Program-made: the position numbers and the translations under genes
The notes under the pieces: generated by a model
Database searches by the model: none
The model's input: the letters and a program-made list of their open reading frames with translations, nothing else
What the model was told of the DNA's origin: nothing
Source of the DNA: an uncultured Prevotellaceae bacterium
GTDB lineage: Bacteria > Bacteroidota > Bacteroidia > Bacteroidales > Bacteroidaceae
Assembly: GCA_902779455.1 (NCBI GenBank)
Contig: CACZBS010000003.1
Location: forward strand, 62,001 to 126,000
Direction: 5' to 3'
Length of the DNA stretch: 64,000 nucleotides
In this document: piece after piece, positions 26,225-35,400 of the stretch
Layout of the letters: the number at the start of each line of letters is the position of its first letter
Numbering within the stretch: the stretch's first letter is position 1

Positions 26225-27847
26225 TTATTCCGCCACGAGGCGGCCTCCACGGATGTGGAAGCCGCGACGTGGGGCTGAGGTGAGGGGCCGTCCCTGCAGG
26301 TCGTAGGCGGGGGCGTCGGTGACCGTGGGCAGTGCGGGGTGGCTGACGGCGGCGGCCTCGGCGCGTTCGTAGCTGACGGTGTTCATCGACTGGGCCTCGT
26401 TGACGAGCCGGTCGGCCGAGCGGCAGGGCACGTAGAGCTCGAGGCTCGAGCGGAGCAGACGGCCCTGGCAGTGGGCCTCGACCTCGTCGGGCGAGAGGGC
26501 CGAGCGCCAGAAGAAGACCTCGCTGAGCTGGCGGCTGAGCGCCGGGCGGCTCTGGTCGCCGACGACGACCTGGCTGAGCGAGCTGAGGCGTTCGCGCTGC
26601 TCGGTGGGAGCGGGCGTGTCGTCGAGATAGAGCAGGGTGCGGCCCTGGGCGTAGTAGTGGGTCAGGGTGACGGTGTGCCATGCGTCGTCGTCGGCGATGG
26701 CCGTCGTGGTGGTGATGGTGCGGCCGGTGGGGTTGGTGTAGACGACGCGTCCGGCGTCGTCGATGTCGACGTGGCCCTGTCGGGCGGCGGCCGTCAGCTG
26801 CAGCAGCATCAGTCGGCCGGCCTGTCGTCCGCGGAAGCGCAGGCTGACGGTGAAGGGATGGACGGTGCCCTCGACCGTCCAGCGGAGGACATCGCCGCCG
26901 GCGAGGGTCATCGAGCCCGTCTGGTCGCGCACGGGCTGCGGCTTGCCGGCCTGGAGGGCGTCGAAGAGCGAGGGCGTCATGGCGAAGAGGAACTCGCGGT
27001 GGCCGGCGGTCGTCGGGTGGGCATTGTCCTGCATGTAGCCCGATGCCCAGTGTCCGGCGCCGTCGTCGATGGCGCCGAGGGTGTTGACGGAAGCGACGTC
27101 CCACTCGTGGATCATGAGGTTCATCTGCTTGATGGCGGCATAGTCGTCGGGGGTGAAGTCGCCGCGCGTGTAGTTGTTCATCACGACGGGCACGCGGCCG
27201 TCCTGGCGAATGCGGCTGATGAGCGTCTGCATGTTGCGCGAGAACTGGTCGACGATGCGCTGCTTATCGGTGGCCTCGTGAACACCCTCGTTGCCCATCG
27301 ACAGTCCGATGATGACGTAGTGGGCGTGGTCGCGCGTCATGTCGCCATAGCGGTCGAGGAGGTTCTGCGTGGTGTTGCCGCCGATGCTGATGCCCGAGAC
27401 GTAGAAGGGGTTCTCGCTGAGCCCGGCGTCGAGGCGCTCGCGGAGCTGCTCGCCGTAGAGGTAGGCATAGCCGCGGTTGCCCGAGGCGCCCTGTCCGTTG
27501 CAGACGCTGGAGCCGAAGGCCGAGATGCGCCAGGGGTCCTCGGGGGCGCTGAAGTCCCATGCCTTGGTGTCGAGTCGGAAGGAGACGTCGTAGGTGCCGC
27601 CGTTGATGCGTATGTTGGCCGACTTATAGCTCAGCTCGGGGCACTCGAAGTAGACAAACTTGTCGCTGAAGAGGAACACCTTCGAGTCGTCGAGCGTGGC
27701 CGACGCCTCGTAGGTGTTGCCGTCGGTGGTGCTGAGCTCGATGCCCTCGCCGGCGATGTTGCCGCGCAGGTAGACGCGGCGCCCGTCGGCCACCGCAGCG
27801 GCTACGACCAGCAGGAGTAATGTACAGGTTGATAAGAGTCGTCGCAT
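26225..27847 (-). CDS. Secreted SGNH/GDSL hydrolase (probable carbohydrate esterase) with LamG-like domain
   Basis: 540 residues with signal peptide MRRLLSTCTLLLLVVAAAVA. Residues ~20-100 form a small beta domain of the type that precedes SGNH esterases. Block I is SAFGSSVCNG (~108-117, nucleophile Ser), block II ISIGGNTTQN, block III SMGNEG, and block V DNAHPTTAGH with Asp274 and His277. Such enzymes remove acetyl groups from xylan or rhamnogalacturonan. Residues ~320-500 look like a concanavalin/LamG sandwich (VVVGDQSRPALSRQLSEVFF). The tail YDLQGRPL...GFHIRGGRLVAE is the shared C-terminal motif. The substrate is not visible from the sequence. Confidence 0.85.
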   Translation of the reverse strand: MRRLLSTCTLLLLVVAAAVADGRRVYLRGNIAGEGIELSTTDGNTYEASATLDDSKVFLFSDKFVYFECPELSYKSANIRINGGTYDVSFRLDTKAWDFSAPEDPWRISAFGSSVCNGQGASGNRGYAYLYGEQLRERLDAGLSENPFYVSGISIGGNTTQNLLDRYGDMTRDHAHYVIIGLSMGNEGVHEATDKQRIVDQFSRNMQTLISRIRQDGRVPVVMNNYTRGDFTPDDYAAIKQMNLMIHEWDVASVNTLGAIDDGAGHWASGYMQDNAHPTTAGHREFLFAMTPSLFDALQAGKPQPVRDQTGSMTLAGGDVLRWTVEGTVHPFTVSLRFRGRQAGRLMLLQLTAAARQGHVDIDDAGRVVYTNPTGRTITTTTAIADDDAWHTVTLTHYYAQGRTLLYLDDTPAPTEQRERLSSLSQVVVGDQSRPALSRQLSEVFFWRSALSPDEVEAHCQGRLLRSSLELYVPCRSADRLVNEAQSMNTVSYERAEAAAVSHPALPTVTDAPAYDLQGRPLTSAPRRGFHIRGGRLVAE

Positions 27848-27863
27848 AGTTCTGAAAATGCAA

Positions 27864-27919
27864 AAGTGCCGCTTCCCGACGGTAATATAGGGGTATATTA
27901 CCTTCGAAAAGCGGCACTT
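27864..27919. terminator. Family-B cruciform between two codirectional genes
   Basis: The 11-bp outer arms AAGTGCCGCTT (27864-27874) and AAGCGGCACTT (27909-27919) enclose GGTAATATA, GGGG, TATATTACC. The inner hairpin equals the one at 15802-15821 while the outer arms match the family-B hairpins at 52942. It may terminate or attenuate transcription from the 27941-30880 gene into the SGNH gene. Confidence 0.6.
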
Positions 27920-27940
27920 CGGGTTATTTGATTATTAGTT

Positions 27941-30880
27941 TCACTTGACGTAGAACTTACGTCCGTCGCGGATGAAGAGACCCTTCACGGGGCGGCTGAC
28001 CTGCTGGCCCTGCAGATTGTAGGTGCGGCCGGTCTGAGCCGTGGTGCTGGTGATGACATCCTTGACGCCGAGCTGCTCCTCGGAGGGCTTCTGCGTGCCG
28101 TAGTAGGTCAGCCGGAAGTTGTCGACGACCACCCAGTCGCGCTCCACGTCGCCGCGGATCTTCGAGACGATGAACATCAGTTCGCCGGTGGTGCCCACCT
28201 CGACAAGCATCTGGTTCTTGTAGAGTCCGTTCTGGAAGTACTCGCAGGCCTGCGGGATGTTGTAGGGGAACTCGCCCAGATACATGCGCTCGGCCGACTG
28301 GTCCTCCTTCATGCGGAGGTTGCCGTTCTCGTCGTACTGTTCCTGACCGTTCTCGTCGAGGTCGGGGATGAGGGGCAGCACCGTGCGGCGGTCGCCCAGT
28401 CCGGGCGCCTTGTCGACCTCGCTGAGGATGTTGGGCAGCAGGACGTCGCCATCCGTGGCGTCGAACGAGGTGAGCGAGGCGTCCTGACGCTTCTCGCCGC
28501 CGGCAGCGACGACGCGGATCTGGTTCTCATGGTCGCCGTCGCGATAGTAGCCCTGCACGCCGACGACATAGTAACCGGGCAGCAGGTCGTAGACGGTCTG
28601 CGAGAGGTCGAACTCGGCTGAGTTCCAGCACTCGTAGGCGAAGTCGGGATGGTTGTCGTAGCGTCCCCAGATGGAGCCGGTGTTATACTGGTTGACCCAT
28701 GCTGAGACGTCCTCACGCTGGTTGAAGTTAGGCGACAGGATCTTGTAGGTGGCATCCTGCGGCTGGTCGGCCGTGGCCGTGGCCAGCAGGGCGTCGCGGT
28801 CGGCGCGCTTGACGAGACGCCACTGGTTGTTGGGGTCGTCGACGCCATACATGTCGGTGTCGATGTTGCCATACGTGCCGGGACGATAGCCGAGGAGCAT
28901 GCGCTGGCCATCGGGGCCCACCTCGCGGTTGGCGCGTGCCATGACGTAGACGCCCTCCTTACCCTCGACGGGGAGGAACTCCCAGAGGTTCTGGTTGGGC
29001 GTGTCCATGTAGCCGCCGTAGTTGAGGTATTCGCTCTCGCCGCCGTTGTTCAGGTGGGTGTTGATCTTGAATCCGTTGATGGGATCGCCCTCCTCGGGAT
29101 ACTCCGTGCCGCTGATGAGCGTGACCTCGACGCCGGGGAATCCGACGTAGGCGTGTGCACCCCAGTCGCCGCCGCCGCAGAGGAAGCGCTCGAGGCCTAC
29201 ATTATAGATATAGAAGTCGCCGTCCTCGGGGGCATTGCCCTTGAAGACATCCTTCTGCTTGTCGGCAGCCTTGATCTTGCGGGCGATGCGCAGCTGGTTC
29301 AGGGCGTCGTTGATCTGACCGAGGCTCTCGGCATGCTCAGTGACGGCCTGTGCGCGGGCGATGATGTCGGCATCGACGCCAGCCTCCTGGGCAAACGGGA
29401 TGGTCAGCTCGATGAAGCGCAGGGGATCCTGGGCGCCGCGCACGTCGTTGAGGGCGTTGACGAGCTGCTGGGTGGCCTCGCGCAGTCCTTCGAGGGTGTC
29501 AGCCTCGTTGCGGGCCTTCTCGCCGTTCTCGAGGGCCGTGGTGAAGAAGTCGGTGGGCACGCCGTCGAAGCTCTTGGCATTCTCGAGAGCCGTGTTGTAG
29601 TCCTTGGTGGCCTGGAGGGCGTCGCGCAGGGCGATGACGGCGCTCTGCATGACGGTGGCGTCGTTGCTGCTCAGTGCGTCCTGAGCGGCAGCCAGAGCGG
29701 CGGTGAGCAGGGCCGTGGTCTCGCCGTCGAAGGCCTTGGCCTCGTCGAGGGCGGTGGTCAGGTTGGCCTTCACCTCGTCGAGGTTGATCTCATTGCCGAG
29801 ATAGGTCAGACGGAAGCTGTCGAAGACGGTCCAGTCGTCGTTGACGTGGCCATCCTTGACGACACCGATCTTCAGGGTGCCGTCGCTGACCACCACCTTG
29901 ATGGGCTCGTTCCAGTAGCCGCCCTTGAAGAAGCAGTTGGAGGCGCGGTCGAGGGCATTGCCGGGAACGGAGTTGCCGGGGATGTAGACGCCGCCCTGGG
30001 GCACGGCGTATGACTGGAGGTCTTCCTCCGTGACGCCGCTGTTGCAGATGGACATGAAGGGATGGGTGACGTCGTTGGCGAAGTAGGAGGCGCGGATGAC
30101 TTCCTCGCCAGCCAGATACTTGTTGCCGATTTGTGTCTCAGGCCCGTCGCGATAGAAGCCCTGGACGCTCAGCTCGTAGGTGCCGTTGGGAATGCCGGTC
30201 AGTGTCTGCGAGAAGTCGATGATGCGGTCGGAGTTCCAGCTCTCGAAGGCGCGGTTGGCATGCACGATGCCGTCGCCGCCCGTGACGTTGTTGCCACCCT
30301 CGAAGCGGCGTGTCCACTGGTTGAAGCGCTCGTCCATGTTGGCAAAGTCGTGGGCGCCGATGAGCCATGTGGCGTCCTTGGGGTTCTCCTTCGTGGCAGT
30401 GGCCAGGTCAGCCATGCGCTCCTCGCGGGTGACGAGCTGCCAGTCCTCATTGAATCCGAAGTCGTCGAGGAATCCGTCGTCGTTGACGTTGAGGAAGTGC
30501 TCCTGCTCGCCGGTGAAGATGCGGTAGCAGCCGTTCTCCTTCTTCTCGAAGGTCCAGATGGTCTTGGGTTGGTCGGTGTCGAGATAGAAGGGGGCGTCCC
30601 ATCCGTTGATGCTGTGGTTGCGGCCGAACTTGGGGTTGATGCGGTAGCCGCCCTCCTCGGCCACGATCTCGAAGTCGAGTCCGTAGGGGCCGAGCTGTGC
30701 GCGTGTGGTCCAGTCCTCAGCCACGCGGTTGTTGTTCTGCAGCCATTGGCCGGAGTTCGTGTTGTAGAGATAGTACGTACCGCCCTCGGCCGGCAGTTCG
30801 TTGCCTGCCCACGGCGACGTCTGTGCCTGGATGGCAGTGGCAGCCATGAGGCCAGCGACGAGTAAAAGATTCTTTTTCAT
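27941..30880 (-). CDS. Very large secreted protein of unknown function, paralogue of the 36648 gene
   Basis: 979 residues with signal peptide MKKNLLLVAGLMAATAIQAQ. I do not recognise the family. Two similar halves are visible: each starts with a trefoil-like strand set (YYLYNTNSGQWLQNN near 36, FYIYNVGLERFLCGGG near 550) and continues into a sandwich with a Y-x-V-x-x-Q-G-F/Y-YRDG strand. Between them, residues ~380-540 form a helical FIVAR-like stretch (LTTALDEAKAFDGETTALL..). The tail YNLQGQQV...GLFIRDGRKFYVK is the shared C-terminal motif. Its paralogue lies directly after the HTCS gene. A glycan-binding surface or secreted role is inference from architecture and neighbours only. Confidence 0.85.
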   Translation of the reverse strand: MKKNLLLVAGLMAATAIQAQTSPWAGNELPAEGGTYYLYNTNSGQWLQNNNRVAEDWTTRAQLGPYGLDFEIVAEEGGYRINPKFGRNHSINGWDAPFYLDTDQPKTIWTFEKKENGCYRIFTGEQEHFLNVNDDGFLDDFGFNEDWQLVTREERMADLATATKENPKDATWLIGAHDFANMDERFNQWTRRFEGGNNVTGGDGIVHANRAFESWNSDRIIDFSQTLTGIPNGTYELSVQGFYRDGPETQIGNKYLAGEEVIRASYFANDVTHPFMSICNSGVTEEDLQSYAVPQGGVYIPGNSVPGNALDRASNCFFKGGYWNEPIKVVVSDGTLKIGVVKDGHVNDDWTVFDSFRLTYLGNEINLDEVKANLTTALDEAKAFDGETTALLTAALAAAQDALSSNDATVMQSAVIALRDALQATKDYNTALENAKSFDGVPTDFFTTALENGEKARNEADTLEGLREATQQLVNALNDVRGAQDPLRFIELTIPFAQEAGVDADIIARAQAVTEHAESLGQINDALNQLRIARKIKAADKQKDVFKGNAPEDGDFYIYNVGLERFLCGGGDWGAHAYVGFPGVEVTLISGTEYPEEGDPINGFKINTHLNNGGESEYLNYGGYMDTPNQNLWEFLPVEGKEGVYVMARANREVGPDGQRMLLGYRPGTYGNIDTDMYGVDDPNNQWRLVKRADRDALLATATADQPQDATYKILSPNFNQREDVSAWVNQYNTGSIWGRYDNHPDFAYECWNSAEFDLSQTVYDLLPGYYVVGVQGYYRDGDHENQIRVVAAGGEKRQDASLTSFDATDGDVLLPNILSEVDKAPGLGDRRTVLPLIPDLDENGQEQYDENGNLRMKEDQSAERMYLGEFPYNIPQACEYFQNGLYKNQMLVEVGTTGELMFIVSKIRGDVERDWVVVDNFRLTYYGTQKPSEEQLGVKDVITSTTAQTGRTYNLQGQQVSRPVKGLFIRDGRKFYVK

Positions 30881-30928
30881 ACGCTTTTAGTTATTAATAA
30901 ATGATGATATTGAGTCAAAATGTCGGGG

Positions 30929-30936
30929 CAAAATTA
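30929..30936 (-). promoter_or_regulatory. Putative -7 box for the 979-residue protein
   Basis: TAATTTTG on the minus strand, about 49 nt upstream of ATG 30880, fits TAnnTTTG. Confidence 0.4.
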
Positions 30937-30999
30937 CGCCTTTTCCCCCGCATGGCGGGAAAAATGCTAATCATAAAAGGACAAAATCTTGCCAAACAG

Positions 31000-32145
31000 C
31001 TATTTCTGGGCCACTTTGCGGGCCGTCCCGTCGGCCATCTGCTCGATGACGATGCTGGCCGTGGCACTGTCGGCAGGCTGTCCCGTGAGGCTGTATGTGG
31101 CGCGCACGCCGGCCCCCGAGGCGGCCGTGGGGCGGCCGATGCTGGCGGCGTCGCCGAAGAGTGGCGCGTCGGCCGTCGTGGAGGGCTGGCGGTTGCGAAT
31201 CTGCGGCCACCCCTGCTTGTCCCACGTGATCTGGTCGAGGTAGACCTTGCGGCCGGCGTCGGGGTCGGCGGCGTCGAAGCCGTGGTAGAGCATCCAGTAC
31301 TGTCCGGCGTCGTCGCGGACGATCTCGGAGTTATGTCCCGGCCCGACCACCTTGCCGCTCTTCTGCAGCAGCGGGGTGAAGTTGTTCTCCAGCGCATCGA
31401 AGCCGCCCTTATTCTGATAGGGGCCGAAGAGCTCCTCCGAGCGGGCCACCATGACGCGGTAGGTGCTGTTGAGCCCCTCGCAGCACGTGCCGGCCGAGCC
31501 GAAGAGATAGTAGTAGCCGTCGTGCTTGTAGATATAGGTGCCCTCGGTCAGGGTGCCCGCTATCTGCACCTTCTCGGCGCCGGGCTTCACGCTCAGGCCG
31601 TCGTCGCTGAGCTCAATGCCGTAGATGCCGCGGAAGGAGCCCCAGAAGAGGTATTTGTGGCCGTCGTCCTCGATGTAGAAGGGGTCGATGCTGTTCTGCA
31701 CGCCGATCTCGCTCGAGATGAACAGCTTGCCGTGGTCGGTGAAGGGACCCGTGGGGCTGTCGGCCGTGGCCACGCCGATGCCGCACTGCCACTCGCCGCC
31801 CCAGGTCGACTTCGAGTAGTAGAGCACGTACTTGTCGCCGATGCGGTTGATGTCGGGCGCCCATACCGACCCGCCGGGCACCATCTGCGGCCGTGTCTGG
31901 TCGGTGAAGCAGGTGCCCATGTAGCGCCACGTGACGAGGTCGGCCGAGCGGTAGATAGGCACGTTGCGGATGTTCTCCGTGGCGTAGAGGTAGAAGTAGC
32001 CGTCGTCGGCCCGGATGACGGTCGGGTCAGGCAGCGAGGTGTTGATCACGGGGTTCTGATACGTGGCAGTCTGGGCGCCGGCGAGTCCTGGAGCCAGGAC
32101 GGCCGACAGCGCGACGGCGGCGAGCAGTTTCAGTGTAGTTCTCAT
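31000..32145 (-). CDS. GH43 family enzyme, endo-arabinanase-like
   Basis: 381 residues with a signal peptide (MRTTLKLLAAVALSAVLA..., ending AGAQ). The five-bladed propeller residues of GH43 are all present: base Asp40 in LPDPTVI, pKa-modulating Asp154 in NSIDPF, acid Glu201 in TEGTYIY, and a GPGHNSEIV motif whose His contributes to the metal site. WAPDINRIGDKYVLYYS is typical for arabinan-active members. Predicted to cleave alpha-1,5-arabinan or arabinofuranosyl links in the periplasm or at the surface. The tail ATYSLTGQ... is a weak form of the shared C-terminal motif. It is divergent from the HTCS gene. Confidence 0.9.
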   Translation of the reverse strand: MRTTLKLLAAVALSAVLAPGLAGAQTATYQNPVINTSLPDPTVIRADDGYFYLYATENIRNVPIYRSADLVTWRYMGTCFTDQTRPQMVPGGSVWAPDINRIGDKYVLYYSKSTWGGEWQCGIGVATADSPTGPFTDHGKLFISSEIGVQNSIDPFYIEDDGHKYLFWGSFRGIYGIELSDDGLSVKPGAEKVQIAGTLTEGTYIYKHDGYYYLFGSAGTCCEGLNSTYRVMVARSEELFGPYQNKGGFDALENNFTPLLQKSGKVVGPGHNSEIVRDDAGQYWMLYHGFDAADPDAGRKVYLDQITWDKQGWPQIRNRQPSTTADAPLFGDAASIGRPTAASGAGVRATYSLTGQPADSATASIVIEQMADGTARKVAQK

Positions 32146-32176
32146 TGATGTCTTAGTTGGATGGTTGATTCGTCGG

Positions 32177-32184
32177 CAAATTTA
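32177..32184 (-). promoter_or_regulatory. Putative -7 box for GH43
   Basis: TAAATTTG on the minus strand, 32 nt upstream of ATG 32145, fits TAnnTTTG. Confidence 0.45.
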
Positions 32185-32284
32185 CGAATAATATTTGAAA
32201 CCGAAGGCTATTATCTGTTCATAAAAAGAAAAATGCCGACAAAATGTCGACAAGGCCCGGTTATTGTCCGGTCAAACGCCCTGA

Positions 32285-32378
32285 AAAACTAAAATCACAC
32301 TGAGATTTATTAAAATCACACTGAGATTTTATGTCGTCACGCCGTGATTTTATTAAATCACACTGAGATTTTAGTTTT
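32285..32378. repeat. 94-bp palindromic element (family R), copy 2
   Basis: Same length and same ends as 4257-4350, but in reverse orientation: the stretch GTCGTCACGCCGTGATTTTA here is the complement of the start of copy 1. It lies between the divergent GH43 and HTCS genes. Family-R elements thus occur in two promoter regions. Confidence 0.75.
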
Positions 32379-32414
32379 AAGCCGTCATTGTCAAAGAAAA
32401 ATCCGTCCGCGGGA

Positions 32415-32446
32415 TTTGGTCGTTTCGCGACTTCTTCGTATCTTTG
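32415..32446 (+). promoter_or_regulatory. Bacteroidota-type promoter for the HTCS gene
   Basis: TTTG (32415-32418), 20 nt, TATCTTTG (32439-32446). The ATG follows at 32485. Confidence 0.65.
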
Positions 32447-32484
32447 CACCCAACTAACAAAACCTATAACGACTTCTGACTGAA

Positions 32485-35400
32485 ATGCGACAACGGCTCT
32501 ATACCTTTTTATATATGCTCGCAGCATGCTGGACCATGGCCACGGCCCAGCCGGCAGCCGTGTTCAAGAGATACATGGCGGCCGACGGGCTGAGCGACAA
32601 CAGCGTGCTCTGCGGACTGCGCGACAGCTACGGATTCATGTGGCTGGGCACGAACAACGGACTGAACTGCTTCGACGGACGGCAGAACCGCATCTTCCGA
32701 AACATGGTGGAGAGCGAGGCCAGCTACGAGAACAACATCATCACCGCCGTCTTCGAATACGAGGGCGACATCTGGCTCGGCGGCTCCTTCGGACTGTGCA
32801 TCTACGACCGCCAGAAGGACACGTTCCGGCCGTTCAACCGCCGCACACGCTACGGCGTCAACATCAGCTCCACCGTCCAGCGCATCGCACAAGGGCCCGG
32901 CGGCCTCATCTGGATCGCCACGCTCGGACAGGGACTCTTCACCTACAACCCCACGACCAGCCAGCTCACCCAGGACAGCCGCCACGGCTCGTTCTTCAGC
33001 GACATCCTGACCGTCAACGGCTTCGTCTTCCTCACCTCGCTGCAGGGCAACGTCGTCGTCTACTCCGACGCGGGCAACTACATCAGCCAGTACAGCATAC
33101 CCGGCTACGTCTCCGACAAGAACAGCATCTGCATGGAGCACATCGGCAACGACCTCTACATCGGATGCGACCGCGGACTCTATTGCCTCCGCCCAGGACA
33201 GCCGGCCATCGAGCCCATACCCACCACGCTCGGCAACACCGCCATACGCTCGCTCAGCGCCAAGGGCAGCGGCGAGCTGCTCATCGGCACCGAGGAGGGC
33301 ATCTACCTGATGCAGATCGACTCGCGACGCATCAGCCGCTTCGACAATCCCGGCGACCACCAGGGCGCACTGAGCGACCCCATGGTCAACCACCTCATGT
33401 GGGACGCCGACAGCACCCTGTGGGTCATGACCCAGATGGGCGGCGTCTGCTACATGCCGACACCCAAGGCACCCATCACGGCCATCAGCGTCAGCAGCCC
33501 CGAGAGCGGCCGCAAGCAGATGGTCAGGGCGTTCTGCGAGATGCCCGACGGACGCCTCTGGGTGGGCACCGACAAGGGGCTCCACGTCTTCAACCCGCAG
33601 ACGCAGCAGCTCAGCGAGGCGCAGCCGGCCCTCAGCCAGGAGATCAACGTGCTCATGCCCGACGGCGACGACCTGTGGATAGGCACGCGCCACGACGGCA
33701 TCTACGTGCTCAACACCGTCAGCCGCCAGATGCGCCACTACCAATACTCGGCCAGCAAGCCATACACCATCACCAGCAACGAGATCAACGCCCTGCTGCG
33801 CACCCGCGGGGGCGACATCTACGTCGGCACGTCGTGGAGCCTCTGCCGCTACGACCGCCGCACGGAGAACTTCATGTGGTTTGCCGAGATAGGGTCGATG
33901 ACCAACGTCACCTCGCTCACCGAGGACACCACCGGATGCGTATGGGCCGCCAGCAGCAACCACGGACTCTTCCGCCAGACGTCGCCACGGGCCGGATTCC
34001 GCAACTATCTCTACAGCAGCCGCAAGGCGGGCAGCGTCGCCTCGAACAACATCACCACGGTCTTCGCCGACAGCCAGGGCACCATCTGGGTGGCCACCAA
34101 CGGCAACGGACTCTGCCGCTACAACCCCGAGAACGACGGGTTTGAGCCCTTCGGGGGCAGCTCGTCGGTATTCCAGGAGCAGCAGGTCTTCTTCGTCACC
34201 GAGGACCAGCAGCACTGCCTATGGATGGGACTGGAGAGCTGCATGGCCAAGATCGGGACGGACCGCAACCCGGCCAACCCGCAGCTGCTGAAGAGCCCGA
34301 TAAACCTGATGCGCGAGCAGAAGCCGCACAACTCGGCCTACCTCACCCGCCAGGGCGAGATCTACGCCGGGCGCAACGGCGTGCTCGTACACTTCCGCCC
34401 CGAACAGGTCGTCATCACCGACCAGCTGATGCCCGTCTACGTCACTTCGGTCACACTGCCCTATCATGCCGGCAACGACCAGCCGGAATGCAACAACCTC
34501 TACACCGGGGGCTCGCTGACGCTGCCCTTCGCCGACAACAGCTTCACGCTCCACTTCTCGTCGCCGCGGTTCACGGGCGACACCGACGTCAGATTCGAAT
34601 ACATGCTCAGCGGCGTCGACCAGACCTGGGCTCGCGGCACGCGCAACGCCGAGGCCACCTATGCCAACGTGCAGCCCGGCGACTACGAGTTCCTGCTGCG
34701 CGAAGCCGGCAACGACCAGCCCGACGCCTACGCCCGACTCCACATCACCATCCTGCCACCATGGTATCGCACGACGCTGGCCTACATCGCCTACGCCCTG
34801 CTCATCGCCGCCGCCGTCTTCTGGGCCGTGCGCCGCTACAACCGCCTGCTGAAACGTCGCTACAACCGCCAGATGCAGGAGTTCCAGACCCGGCAGGAGA
34901 AGGAGAACTTCGAGTCGAAGATCAGCTTCTTCATCAACCTCGTCCACGAGATCCGCACGCCGCTGACGCTGATGAGCCTGCCCCTCGAGGCCATAGAGAA
35001 TATAAGTGATAAAGTAAAAGTGAAAAGTGAAAAATTTGCTTCCGCCAACCAGTCGACGACAGACAATACGGCGGCAGCAAATTCTTCACTCTTCACTCTT
35101 CCCTCTTCCCTCAACAGCCACATCGCAGCCATCCGCCGCAACATGAACTACCTCCTGGGCATCACCAACCAACTGCTCGACTTCCAGAAGGCGGAGCGCG
35201 GACACGTCGAGCTCGACCTGCACAACGCCGACGTCAACCAGCTGCTCAGCGAGGCCTACAGCCAGTTTGAGGACGCCATGCAGATGCAGGGCAAGCAGCT
35301 GCAGCTGCAACTGCCCGAGGCGCCCATCACGACGGCCATCGACCGCGAGAAGGTGCTCAAGGTCATGATGAACCTGCTGGGCAACGCCTTCAAGTATGCC

